A DNA stretch of 64,000 bases from Thermodesulfatator atlanticus DSM 21156 (GTDB taxonomy: Bacteria; Desulfobacterota; Thermodesulfobacteria; Thermodesulfobacteriales; Thermodesulfatatoraceae). Positions 53,906 through 61,074 of this stretch are shown here, one piece after another. The translations under genes and the position numbers were made by a program. The stretch covers positions 1 to 64,000 of the forward strand of contig NZ_ATXH01000009.1 of the NCBI RefSeq assembly GCF_000421585.1, written 5' to 3'. The notes below the pieces were generated by a model. That model was given only the letters and a program-made list of their open reading frames with translations, had not been told where the DNA came from and ran no database searches. Within the stretch, counting starts at the first letter, position 1. Each line of letters starts with the position of its first letter.

Positions 53906-55521
53906 CTTGCAAGAAGCCTCCTAGCCAGCTCAAGGGCGTTTGGCTCACCAAGCATCCGGGCAATTTCTTTAGTTCTTTCCTGGAAATTAAGTTCTTTTAT
54001 ACGGGTTGTTGCTTTTTCGCCTTCTATCTTTTTCTCTACCACAAAATGCTGGTCAGCAAGGGCAGCAAGCTGGGGCAAATGAGTAACGCAAATAACTTGC
54101 TGAGCCCGGGCCAGTTCTTTTAAGAGCGTGCCAAGCTTATGAGCCACCATCCCGCCAACTCCAGCGTCAATCTCGTCAAACACAAGGGTCTCTGTAGCCT
54201 CTTTTTGGGAGACCGCCGCTTTAATAGCCAGAAAGAAGCGGGAAAGCTCACCCCCTGAGGCCACTTCCCTAAGAGGTCTCAAAGGACTTTGGGGATTTGT
54301 CTTCACCAGAAAATCTACCAAATCGATGCCGCTTTTTGATAGTTCCTCTCGGGAAAAATGAATACGAAATCTTGCCCCTTCAAGGGCCAGGTCTTTCAAA
54401 TAAGAGTTTATTTTGTGAGAAAGAAGCTCGGCTTTTTCTTTTCGTTTTAGGGAAAGCTCTTCTGCCAGGGCTTCTGCTTTGCTGCGTGCGTTTTCTGTTT
54501 TTTCTTCAAGCTCTTTCAATTGGTCTTCGCCAGTGGTTAACCGGGCAAGTTCTTTTTTTATTTGTTCGTAATGGGCTAAGACATCTTGAAGGGTAGGGCC
54601 ATATTTTCTCTTCAGGCGTTTCAATTGATAAAGCCTTTCTTCAAGGGCTTCAAGTTCTCCTTCTTCGGTAGCAAGGTTCCTCAGATAAGAAGTAAGTTCA
54701 CCCGCAAGGTCTTCTGACTCAAAAACAAGGCTTTCAAGCCTTTTCGCCAAAGGTTCAAGCTCCCTGCTAAACTCAATGGCCTGACTCAGGCTCTTCCTTG
54801 CCTGGGAAAAAGCGGCGTATCCGGTTTCAAGTTGGCTGCGTGCATCCTTTACCAGGGATTCCAGGCGGGCAAGATTCTTGAGCACAAAAAGCCTTTCTTC
54901 GATTTCTTCGTCTTCTCCTGGTTGAGGGGCTACGTTTTCGATTTCTTTTAGCTGAAAATTTAGAAAGTCTTCTTCTTTTAAAGCGCTACTTATTTTCTCC
55001 CGCAGGTGATTTAATGCGTGAGCCAGGTCCTGGTATTCTTTAAAGGCCTTTTGGTACTTTTCCCGCAGGTCAAGAAGCCCGCCAAAGGCATCAAGCAGAA
55101 AGAGCCTGGTTTCTGCGGCGTTTATGCTTTGGTACTCGTGCTGTCCGGCAATAATAACCTTGCCCGCTAAAATTTGCCCAAGCATCTGCAGGGTAATAGG
55201 TGAGCCGTTTAAGTAAATGCGTGACCTCTCTTTCGTAATAACACGCCTTATGATGATTTCGTCTTCAGGCTCAAGACCTAATTCTTCAAGCTTTGCCGCG
55301 GTCTCAGGAGAGTTTTCCCACACGGCTTCGATTATGGCTTGTTTGGCTCCAGGCCTTATGACCTGGGGGCCTCCTCGGGCCCCTGAGGCCAATTTCAGAC
55401 TTTTTACCAAAAGAGACTTCCCTGCGCCGGTCTCCCCGGTAAATACAACAAAGCCCGGCTCAAATTTGAGTCGGGCTTCTTCGATTAAGACATAGTCTTT
55501 TAGTCTTAACTCAAGCAGCAT
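53902..55521 (-). CDS. recN: DNA repair protein RecN
   Basis: RecN is an SMC-like ATPase used in double-strand break repair. The 539-residue protein has Walker A FTGETGAGKSLLVKSL (about 29-44), GQHEYQSIN, two coiled-coil arms (about 150-370), then a C-terminal head with REVASGGELSRFFLAIK, Walker B LVFDEIDAGVGG and CVTHLPQLAALADQHF. Length and motifs are complete. It is adjacent to asd without a gap. Confidence 0.96.
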   Translation of the reverse strand: MLLELRLKDYVLIEEARLKFEPGFVVFTGETGAGKSLLVKSLKLASGARGGPQVIRPGAKQAIIEAVWENSPETAAKLEELGLEPEDEIIIRRVITKERSRIYLNGSPITLQMLGQILAGKVIIAGQHEYQSINAAETRLFLLDAFGGLLDLREKYQKAFKEYQDLAHALNHLREKISSALKEEDFLNFQLKEIENVAPQPGEDEEIEERLFVLKNLARLESLVKDARSQLETGYAAFSQARKSLSQAIEFSRELEPLAKRLESLVFESEDLAGELTSYLRNLATEEGELEALEERLYQLKRLKRKYGPTLQDVLAHYEQIKKELARLTTGEDQLKELEEKTENARSKAEALAEELSLKRKEKAELLSHKINSYLKDLALEGARFRIHFSREELSKSGIDLVDFLVKTNPQSPLRPLREVASGGELSRFFLAIKAAVSQKEATETLVFDEIDAGVGGMVAHKLGTLLKELARAQQVICVTHLPQLAALADQHFVVEKKIEGEKATTRIKELNFQERTKEIARMLGEPNALELARRLLAR

Positions 55522-56544
55522 TTAAAGGTATTTTTCTGCAAGAATTTCTGCGATTTGGACGGCGTTGGTAGCAGCTCCTTTGCGCAAGTTATCCGCCACC
55601 ACCCATAAGTTCAGGCCGTTTTCAATGGATTCGTCTTCACGAATACGACCCACAAAAACTTCGTCGCGTCCGGCAATTTCTATTTGAAGGGGATACTTTT
55701 TGTTCTCAGGGTCATCTATCACCACGATGCCAGGGAAGTTTGCCAGAAGTTCACGAGCCTTTTGCGCAGTGATTTTTTCTTTAGTTTCCACGTTTACGGC
55801 CTCGGCATGTCCGTAAAATACAGGTACACGCACCGTGGTAGCTGTAACGGCGATAGTTTCGTCTTCCATAATTTTTTTGGTCTCATTTACCATTTTCATT
55901 TCTTCTTTGGTGTAGCCATTTTCAAGGAAGACGTCTATGTGGGGCAAGCAATTAAAGGCAATCTGATGTGGAAAGACTTTGGGCTCTGGCATATTTTCTC
56001 CCTGACACCAGGCCCTGGTCTGATCCATGAGCTCCTGAATGGCCTTTTGCCCTGCCCCTGAAACAGCCTGGTAAGTAGAAACAACCACCCGTTTTATGGG
56101 ACTTTCGTCATAAAGGGGCTTAAGTGCTACCACCATTTGGATGGTGGAACAGTTGGGATTGGCGATGATGCCTTTTCTTTTGTATCCAGCCACCGCATGG
56201 GGGTTTACCTCAGGAACCACAAGGGGGACTTCAGGGTCCATGCGCCAGGCGCTTGAGTTATCCACCACCACCGCACCATCAGCAGCAAATTTAGGGGCAA
56301 ACTCAAGGCTTCGTGAGGCCCCAGCGGAAAAAAGGGCAATGTCTATGCCGGCAAAGGATTTTTGTTCAGAAAGCACTTCAACTGTTATGTCTTCGCCTTT
56401 GAAAGGGATTTTTACGCCTCGGGAGCGTTCAGAGGCAAAAAGGCGCAATTCCTTTACGGGAAAATCTCTTTCTTCAAGCACTTGAATCATCATTCTTCCT
56501 ACCGCTCCTGTGGCACCTACTACCGCAACGGTAAATTCTTTCAT
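55522..56544 (-). CDS. asd: Aspartate-semialdehyde dehydrogenase
   Basis: Asd makes aspartate semialdehyde for lysine, diaminopimelate, threonine and methionine. The 340-residue enzyme has VVGATGAVGRMMIQVLEER at the start, SAGASRSLEFAP, NPNCSTIQMVVALKPL with the catalytic Cys, YQAVSGAGQKAIQEL and RVPVFYGHAEAVNVE with the active-site His. It has an excellent AAGGAGG site that directly follows the stop of the small selenoprotein frame 11 bases upstream, so both are on one transcript. Confidence 0.97.
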   Translation of the reverse strand: MKEFTVAVVGATGAVGRMMIQVLEERDFPVKELRLFASERSRGVKIPFKGEDITVEVLSEQKSFAGIDIALFSAGASRSLEFAPKFAADGAVVVDNSSAWRMDPEVPLVVPEVNPHAVAGYKRKGIIANPNCSTIQMVVALKPLYDESPIKRVVVSTYQAVSGAGQKAIQELMDQTRAWCQGENMPEPKVFPHQIAFNCLPHIDVFLENGYTKEEMKMVNETKKIMEDETIAVTATTVRVPVFYGHAEAVNVETKEKITAQKARELLANFPGIVVIDDPENKKYPLQIEIAGRDEVFVGRIREDESIENGLNLWVVADNLRKGAATNAVQIAEILAEKYL

Positions 56545-56555
56545 GATAAGCCTCC

Positions 56556-56753
56556 TTAAAGGAATCGGTCACACCTGATATGTGATAACTTTTCTTCTAA
56601 TTCTTTTGGCAATTCATCCCAATATTCTTTTATCTTATAGACTTCGGCACAGCTCTCACACCTGAGAGCCACCCGGCGTCAAGTAAGCACGAGATAAAGA
56701 GAGCCTTTACACTTACGACAAATAAGCCCGGTATTTTCGTTATATCTAAGCAT
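56556..56753 (-). CDS. Small dual-CXXC protein with in-frame UGA, predicted selenoprotein
   Basis: Starting at ATG 56753, the frame encodes 65 residues if the TGA at 56681-56679 (residue 25) is read as selenocysteine. The first half ends LICRKCKGSLYLVLT and the second starts RRVALRCESCAEVYKIKEYW. Two CXXC pairs (Cys12/15, Cys32/35) flank the UGA, as in the dual-CXXC small (seleno)protein family I recall from sulfate reducers. Directly 3' of the UGA the RNA folds GCUCUCA-GGUG-UGAGAGC: a 7-bp stem whose GGU apex lies 16 bases after the UGA, matching bacterial SECIS geometry. A promoter lies upstream and asd begins 11 bases downstream. An alternative is a recent nonsense mutation, but the intact downstream Cys pair and hairpin argue against it. 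No good SD is visible. Confidence 0.72.
56655..56681 (-). promoter_or_regulatory. Predicted bacterial SECIS element
   Basis: UGA, 9 spacer bases, then GCUCUCA-GGUG-UGAGAGC. The loop begins GGU as in the E. coli fdhF SECIS, and every base of the stem is also coding for the CESC region. Confidence 0.65.
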
Positions 56754-56781
56754 AGTTTGTTCTTAGCGGATTTTTCTCAGA

Positions 56782-56809
56782 AGTATAAAAGAGATAAAAA
56801 GTTTGCCAA
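56782..56809 (-). promoter_or_regulatory. Sigma-70-type promoter of the selenoprotein-asd-recN-lpx run
   Basis: On the minus strand TTGGCA (56809-56804) and TATACT (56787-56782) are 16 bases apart. The start point would be about 20 bases before the ATG at 56753. Confidence 0.7.
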
Positions 56810-56817
56810 GTAAAAAT

Positions 56818-56836
56818 GGGCGCGGCGAGCGCGCCC
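56818..56836. terminator. GC-rich hairpin
   Basis: GGGCGCG-GCGAG-CGCGCCC, a perfect 7-bp GC stem without a clear U-run, just upstream of the promoter at 56782-56809. Function uncertain. Confidence 0.45.
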
Positions 56837-56943
56837 GTTATTAAGATAGAGGAGGTATTAGGGTGTAAAGTCTAACCTATAAATTATAAAAATTTTTTTG
56901 ATAAAGCAAGGATTTTCTTCATTTATCAAAATTATCACAAAAT

Positions 56944-57073
56944 GAGACCTCTGAAAAATCATCGGGATCAGTGTTGCCAGCACAAGCGCAAGGACCCGTT
57001 CCCATTTTTCGGAACGAAAAATGGGAACGATTGCTCGAACGGGCCGTAAGAGAAGGTTTTTTGCAAAGGTTAT
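56944..57073. mobile_element. Full-length miniature element (130 bp)
   Basis: GAGACCTCTGAAAAATCATCGG at the left, the palindromic module CCCGTTCCCATTTTTCGG ... AAAATGGGAACG in the middle, and TTTTTTGCAAAGGTTAT at the right. Flanked by CAAAAT / CAAATT, a near-identical 6-bp duplication. Confidence 0.85.
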
Positions 57074-57187
57074 CAAATTTTTTTGAGTTTTATGATGGGA
57101 TTGAAGATCTTTTAAAATTTAAATTATATTGCTATTTGCCGAAAAATCTATTATCCAGGCGATAACAAAATTTAAGAGGAGAACTAA

Positions 57188-57397
57188 ATGCAGTGCCAGA
57201 GGCTCAAAAAGCTTGCCCGTGACTGGTATCAGAAAGTAAAAGAAGACGCTCTGGCACCGGCTCGGATGATGGAGCTGATAGAAAGGCACGTAAGCCAATG
57301 TCCTGTATGTCAAACGGATCCAGATCTTCCAGAAGAAATTGAAAAGATTAGAGAAATTATCAGGGCTCCTCAGCCGGTAGCCACGATAGAAGAGTAG
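57188..57397 (+). CDS. Small conserved-looking Cys protein, unknown function
   Basis: The 69-residue protein has Cys3 and a CPVC pair (Cys38, Cys41), two predicted helices and an acidic C-terminal half (DPDLPEEIEKIREII). The SD AAGAGGAG seven bases upstream of the ATG supports translation. It might bind a metal or be a small anti-sigma-like or regulatory factor. I do not recognise the family. It stands alone, followed by tRNA-Arg. Confidence 0.75.
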   Translation: MQCQRLKKLARDWYQKVKEDALAPARMMELIERHVSQCPVCQTDPDLPEEIEKIREIIRAPQPVATIEE

Positions 57398-57440
57398 TCT
57401 TGCCCTCCGATAAAAAAAGGCTACATTATTTATAGCGTGC

Positions 57441-57517
57441 GCCCCCGTAGCTCAACAGGATAGAGCAGCGGCCTTCTAAGCCGTTGGTTGGGGGTTCGAG
57501 TCCTCCCGGGGGCACCA
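57441..57517 (+). tRNA. tRNA-Arg (anticodon TCT)
   Basis: A 77-nt tRNA with acceptor GCCCCCG/CGGGGGC, D arm, anticodon arm CGGCC-TTCTAAG-type giving TCT (AGA codon), T arm GGGGGTTCGAGTCCTCC and encoded CCA. It ends 6 bases before the stop of the opposite-strand gene at 57523. Confidence 0.96.
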
Positions 57518-57522
57518 AGTTG

Positions 57523-58221
57523 CTATTTCGTTGCTACAATGGTCGTTTTATCAACCCCGGTATTCCCTGTTTTAGGATCGTAGGCGTAAACGATAAATTC
57601 GTAGTCTCCTGGTTCGTTGATTTCTATCTCCATGGCATAGCAATTAGTTTTCCCGCAAAAAGAAAGAACTCTTTTTTCTATTTGCAGGCCATTTCTTTTT
57701 ATAAAAGTTGCTACTTCATAGGCATCAGGGGGCCAGTAGGTTTTCATGTCAACAGGGCAACCACACATTGGAGTTACACTAACAGCCAAACGTATCTTGT
57801 TAGGGACAGTCCAAAAAGTATGTGCGGAAGGTTCTGTTACCCGCACCACTAAACCTGGGAAATCAAGAATAATACCGTCGCCTTCTATGTGTTTGCCCGG
57901 CACCACCCAGGTAGTCACAGAGGCTTTGGCCGTAGCTTGAGGTTGCCCATAAGGCGCGTAAACGATAATTTCAAGTAATTTGGGCTCATCAATGTCTATT
58001 TTGGCTACAAAACAAGCCGTATTTTCATCTGCTAGCTTTATTCCCCTTAACCAGGGCTTTTCCATGATAAGCTTGGTGTCTCCGGTGCTTCCCTTGATCA
58101 TACCCTTGTCAAGAATCTCACCTGACAAAGCATCTTTAACCACCACCAAGCCGCCACCCATGGAAGTCCCAATAAACTTGGCGTCCTCGGCTTTGGCTCT
58201 AATTACTATTTTCGTTTCTAT
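57523..58221 (-). CDS. Unknown beta-rich protein, probable AUA start
   Basis: The protein (about 232 residues) has no signal peptide and repeated short beta-type segments: KIVIRAKAEDAKFIGTSMGGG, a central VVPGKHIEGDGIILDFPGLVVRV and a C-terminal EIEINEPGDYEFIVYAYDP. Paired Cys occur in MCGCPVD and SFCGKTNCYAM. I do not recognise it. The start is puzzling: the only ATG that would include the N-terminal domain overlaps the DUF1566 gene by 103 bases. A perfect AAGGAG at 58235-58230 is followed after 8 bases by AUA (58221-58219) in frame. The next ATG is at 58161 without a site. It forms a pair with the DUF1566 gene. Confidence 0.65.
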   Translation of the reverse strand: METKIVIRAKAEDAKFIGTSMGGGLVVVKDALSGEILDKGMIKGSTGDTKLIMEKPWLRGIKLADENTACFVAKIDIDEPKLLEIIVYAPYGQPQATAKASVTTWVVPGKHIEGDGIILDFPGLVVRVTEPSAHTFWTVPNKIRLAVSVTPMCGCPVDMKTYWPPDAYEVATFIKRNGLQIEKRVLSFCGKTNCYAMEIEINEPGDYEFIVYAYDPKTGNTGVDKTTIVATK

Positions 58222-58244
58222 TTTTTTATCTCCTTGTTTAATTT

Positions 58245-59246
58245 TTAATTTGTTGGATGGCCTCTGGTGGCCCAAACATAAAAATGGCGGTCTTTTTTCA
58301 TCCCTACTCCCAAGGCCCCTTTTGTTAAATAAAGGGCCCAGGCCCAATTGGGTTCATAAAAACTTGTGGTAGATGACCAGTAAAATTCTCTTACCTTATG
58401 AAAAGGATGGCCCTTGGGAAGAGAAGGAGAGTGAGAGCCATAATCAATAAGTGATTCCAGTTCTCTTATGTTGGGTAAGCGCCAGTCACTAAATCCTAGA
58501 AAGTTTCCTTTGTTAAGATTTTTAATAAATTCAAGGGCTTCCTGCCAACTTACAAGTCCAGCGAGATCTGCACTTTTAGTCCAGTAAAGACCGGTAAAAA
58601 GGTCTTTTAATACCTCTCCGTTAGTCACAAAACGTGGACTTGGTGAGCGCTTGCCATACTGAAACTCTCCGTCCTGGCCAGTTCCTTTACAAGGGATTTC
58701 TTTTCCTTGGGTACTGTAGCATTTTCTCTGACCGGTAGCATAAAGAGCCTTATTAATCCCACGAACCGGCCAAACGAGGCGTTCTTCGTCTTTTTTACTG
58801 TAAAAAATACGCCCGCCACCAAAATGTATATTCCAGGCATATTGGGGATTTATAACGGCAGTAGTAGAAGTCCAGTACCAACCGTGAAAGACATTTTCAA
58901 AGGGCAACTCCGGAGGCAAGGCAGGATTTTTGGCCTCAAAAAAGATCAGACTTTCTAATTCTCGCCGATTAGGGAGCCTCCAGTCACCAAAACCCAGGAA
59001 ATTTTCTCGGTTAAGCTCAGCGATAACGCCTAAGGCTTCAGACCATGAGACAGGGAACTCGAAAATGTTTGCATTCTTTGTCCAGTAAAGGCCGGTAAGA
59101 AGATCCTTTACAATTCTGTCAAAAACTCGAAAACGAGGACTAGCGTCAAGGCCTATCTGATATTCACCGTCCTGACCGGTTCCTTCGCATGGAATGACTT
59201 TACCCCGAACATCATAACATTTTGTTTGGCCTGTTTTTATAATCAC
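58245..59246 (-). CDS. Protein with two DUF1566 (Lcl C-terminal) domains
   Basis: The 333-residue protein consists of two repeats of about 160 residues. Each repeat has a GTGQDGE(Y/F)Q lead, SPRF, KDLFTGLYWTK, a helix, FLGF(G/S)DWRLPN(R/I)RELESL, YW(T/S)STT and a final W..RG. These are the DUF1566 signatures, possibly a carbohydrate- or surface-binding C-type-lectin-like fold. No signal peptide is evident. The following gene starts 23 bases after its stop. Confidence 0.85.
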   Translation of the reverse strand: MIIKTGQTKCYDVRGKVIPCEGTGQDGEYQIGLDASPRFRVFDRIVKDLLTGLYWTKNANIFEFPVSWSEALGVIAELNRENFLGFGDWRLPNRRELESLIFFEAKNPALPPELPFENVFHGWYWTSTTAVINPQYAWNIHFGGGRIFYSKKDEERLVWPVRGINKALYATGQRKCYSTQGKEIPCKGTGQDGEFQYGKRSPSPRFVTNGEVLKDLFTGLYWTKSADLAGLVSWQEALEFIKNLNKGNFLGFSDWRLPNIRELESLIDYGSHSPSLPKGHPFHKVREFYWSSTTSFYEPNWAWALYLTKGALGVGMKKDRHFYVWATRGHPTN

Positions 59247-59327
59247 GACTAGCTCTATCGATTATCATTTAATATAAATTCTAAACAGAAAATGGAGAAA
59301 AACAAAGCCTTCTAGCACAATTTTTTA

Positions 59328-59393
59328 GAGATTTTTGCAAAACGCGAAGGATCCGTTCCCATTTTTTCGTTCCGAAAAATAGGAACGGATCCT
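59328..59393. mobile_element. Partial miniature element with intact palindromic module
   Basis: A left end GAGATTTTTGCAAAACGCG is followed directly by the perfect inverted repeat GGATCCGTTCCCATTTTTTCG and its complementary arm ending AGGAACGGATCC (59349-59392). The spacer and right end are missing. Confidence 0.7.
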
Positions 59394-59428
59394 GTTTTAT
59401 TCGGCAAGCGTTATCTCAGAGAGAAAAA

Positions 59429-60643
59429 TTATAAGCTGTAGCCTGTTTCTCCGTGTTCGCTGAGGTCAAGGCCTTGAATCTCGTCTTCACGCTCAGCACG
59501 AAGCTTACAAAAGGCATCAACCACTTTAAGTAGTACGTAGCTTACCACAAAGCAGTAAATCACCGAGACTGTAGCCCCAAGAACCTGGATCAAAAACTGG
59601 TGGACGTTTCCGAATATTAAACCATCTGCGCCACCAGGGTTAGCTGCCACAGAGCAAAAAATTCCCGTAGCAACTGCGCCAAAAAAGCCGCCTACTCCGT
59701 GGATACCTACGACGTCTAAGGCGTCGTCATAGCCTAAACGGCTCTTGGCAAGTACTGCCAGATAGCAAACTAGGCCAGCCAAAATCCCGATTACCACGCC
59801 TGCCCAAACTGGCACAAAACCAGCAGCAGGGGTAATGGCAACCAAACCCGCTACGGCACCTGAAGCCGCACCAAGCGTAGTAGGTTTCCCTTGATAGACC
59901 CACTCAGTCAAAGCCCAGGAAAATGCCGCGGCACCAGCAGCAAGCTGTGTGTTCATAAAGGCTAGCACGGCAATTTTGTCTGCTGCAAGGGCGCTTCCAG
60001 CGTTAAAACCGAACCAACCAAACCAAAGAATAGCAGCTCCTAAAACCGTGAGGGGAAGGTTGTGGGGATGAAAGGCTTCGCGTCCATAGCCGATACGCCT
60101 TCCTACCACCAGGGCCGTAGCCAAGGCAGAGGCACCAGATGCAATGTGAATAACGGTTCCTCCGGCAAAGTCTAAAGCTCCCAGGCTACCAAGCCATCCG
60201 CCGCCCCATACCCAGTGGCAAAGGGGTAAATAAACAAATGTCACCCACAAAGTTGTAAAGATTAAGAAGCTTGAAAAACGCATCCGTTCAGCAAAAGCTC
60301 CGGTGATAAGCGCCGGGGTAATGATGGCGAACATGAGCTGGAAGGCCGCAAAAAGAAGATGCGGAATGTTGTCTGCCGGAGGTCCTGGATCGAGCCCTAC
60401 CCCTTTTAAAAAGAGATAAGAAAGGTCTCCTATTATACCTGCGTGGTCGTTGCCAAAGGCTAAACTGTAGCCATAGACAAACCATATTAGACTCACCAGC
60501 CCTAAGCAAATGAAGCATTGCATGATGATGGAGAGAACATTTTTGCGCCGCACAAGCCCACCGTAAAAAAGTCCAAGCCCCGGGGTCATAAACATTACCA
60601 GGGCCGAGGCTAACATCATAAAAGCAGTATCAGCAGCATTCAT
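59429..60643 (-). CDS. amtB: Ammonium transporter AmtB
   Basis: AmtB is a trimeric channel for ammonium uptake. The 404-residue protein has 11 predicted membrane helices. It shows FMTPGLGLFYGGLVRRKNV at the start, the first pore His in GTVIHIASGASALATALV (around 166), LWFGWFGFNAGS, and the second pore His in VVGIHGVGGFFGAVATG (around 312). It carries a short cytoplasmic tail. A sigma-54 promoter with distal palindromes precedes it. The usual glnK partner is not next to it in this window. Confidence 0.96.
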   Translation of the reverse strand: MNAADTAFMMLASALVMFMTPGLGLFYGGLVRRKNVLSIIMQCFICLGLVSLIWFVYGYSLAFGNDHAGIIGDLSYLFLKGVGLDPGPPADNIPHLLFAAFQLMFAIITPALITGAFAERMRFSSFLIFTTLWVTFVYLPLCHWVWGGGWLGSLGALDFAGGTVIHIASGASALATALVVGRRIGYGREAFHPHNLPLTVLGAAILWFGWFGFNAGSALAADKIAVLAFMNTQLAAGAAAFSWALTEWVYQGKPTTLGAASGAVAGLVAITPAAGFVPVWAGVVIGILAGLVCYLAVLAKSRLGYDDALDVVGIHGVGGFFGAVATGIFCSVAANPGGADGLIFGNVHQFLIQVLGATVSVIYCFVVSYVLLKVVDAFCKLRAEREDEIQGLDLSEHGETGYSL

Positions 60644-60679
60644 AAAAATACCTCCTACAAATTTTTTGTTTTCTGTTTA

Positions 60680-60695
60680 AGCAATACACATGCCA
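60680..60695 (-). promoter_or_regulatory. Sigma-54 promoter of amtB
   Basis: The minus strand reads TGGCATGTGTATTGCT: GG and GC are 10 bases apart as required, and the sequence fits TGGCAYG-N4-TTGCW fully. Start of transcription is expected near 60669, 26 bases before the ATG. Confidence 0.82.
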
Positions 60696-60747
60696 TGCTG
60701 CAGAACTCCTGAAATGCAAATAAATTCCTATTAGATGAAAAAATATC

Positions 60748-60813
60748 TTACATTTTTGTAAAAAATTAGGTGCTGGCAAATTTTCTTGCTTTTAACAAAT
60801 TACAAAAATGTAA
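60748..60813. promoter_or_regulatory. Two palindromic upstream sites (TTACA-N4-TGTAA)
   Basis: Perfect inverted repeats TTACATTTTTGTAA (60748-60761) and TTACAAAAATGTAA (60800-60813) lie about 86 and 138 bases upstream of the predicted amtB start point. Their placement fits enhancer sites for a sigma-54 activator. The 52-bp separation is close to five helical turns. Confidence 0.6.
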
Positions 60814-61074
60814 ATTTAACCGGCTCACATGAGTTCAAGGACGGCTCTAGCCCTTCTTGAATTTGAATATCATAAGGAATCTCATTTCGTTTTTCTTATT
60901 TTCAGGCGGGCTAAGCTTTTCGTGAAGATTTCTTTTTTGTTAGGCCTGATATTGCTTCGCGTACTTAAGCGCTCGTAATGACGCGCAGGGACGCTTGCCA
61001 TAGTAAAAAGGCGACTTTTACAAATTTTGCTTGGCCTTTTGCCGCTAAGAAAATCTTGCGAAACAAAAATTTTT
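60814..61074. other. Intergenic tail with a CATTGCGAG-type repeat
   Basis: No supportable gene. Positions 60951-60984 hold a copy (reverse orientation) of the GTCATTGCGAGCG...GCGAAGCAAT repeat seen at 11739-11900. The short ORFs across it are repeat reading frames. Confidence 0.5.

Noticed and set aside
56818-56836. Second riboswitch or thermosensor before the selenoprotein
   Set aside because: The GC hairpin lies upstream of the predicted -35 box, so it is not in the transcript.
60770-60795. A second sigma-54-like element on the plus strand (TGGCAAATTTTCTTGCT)
   Set aside because: GG and GC are 11 bases apart rather than 10, and no gene lies downstream in that direction.
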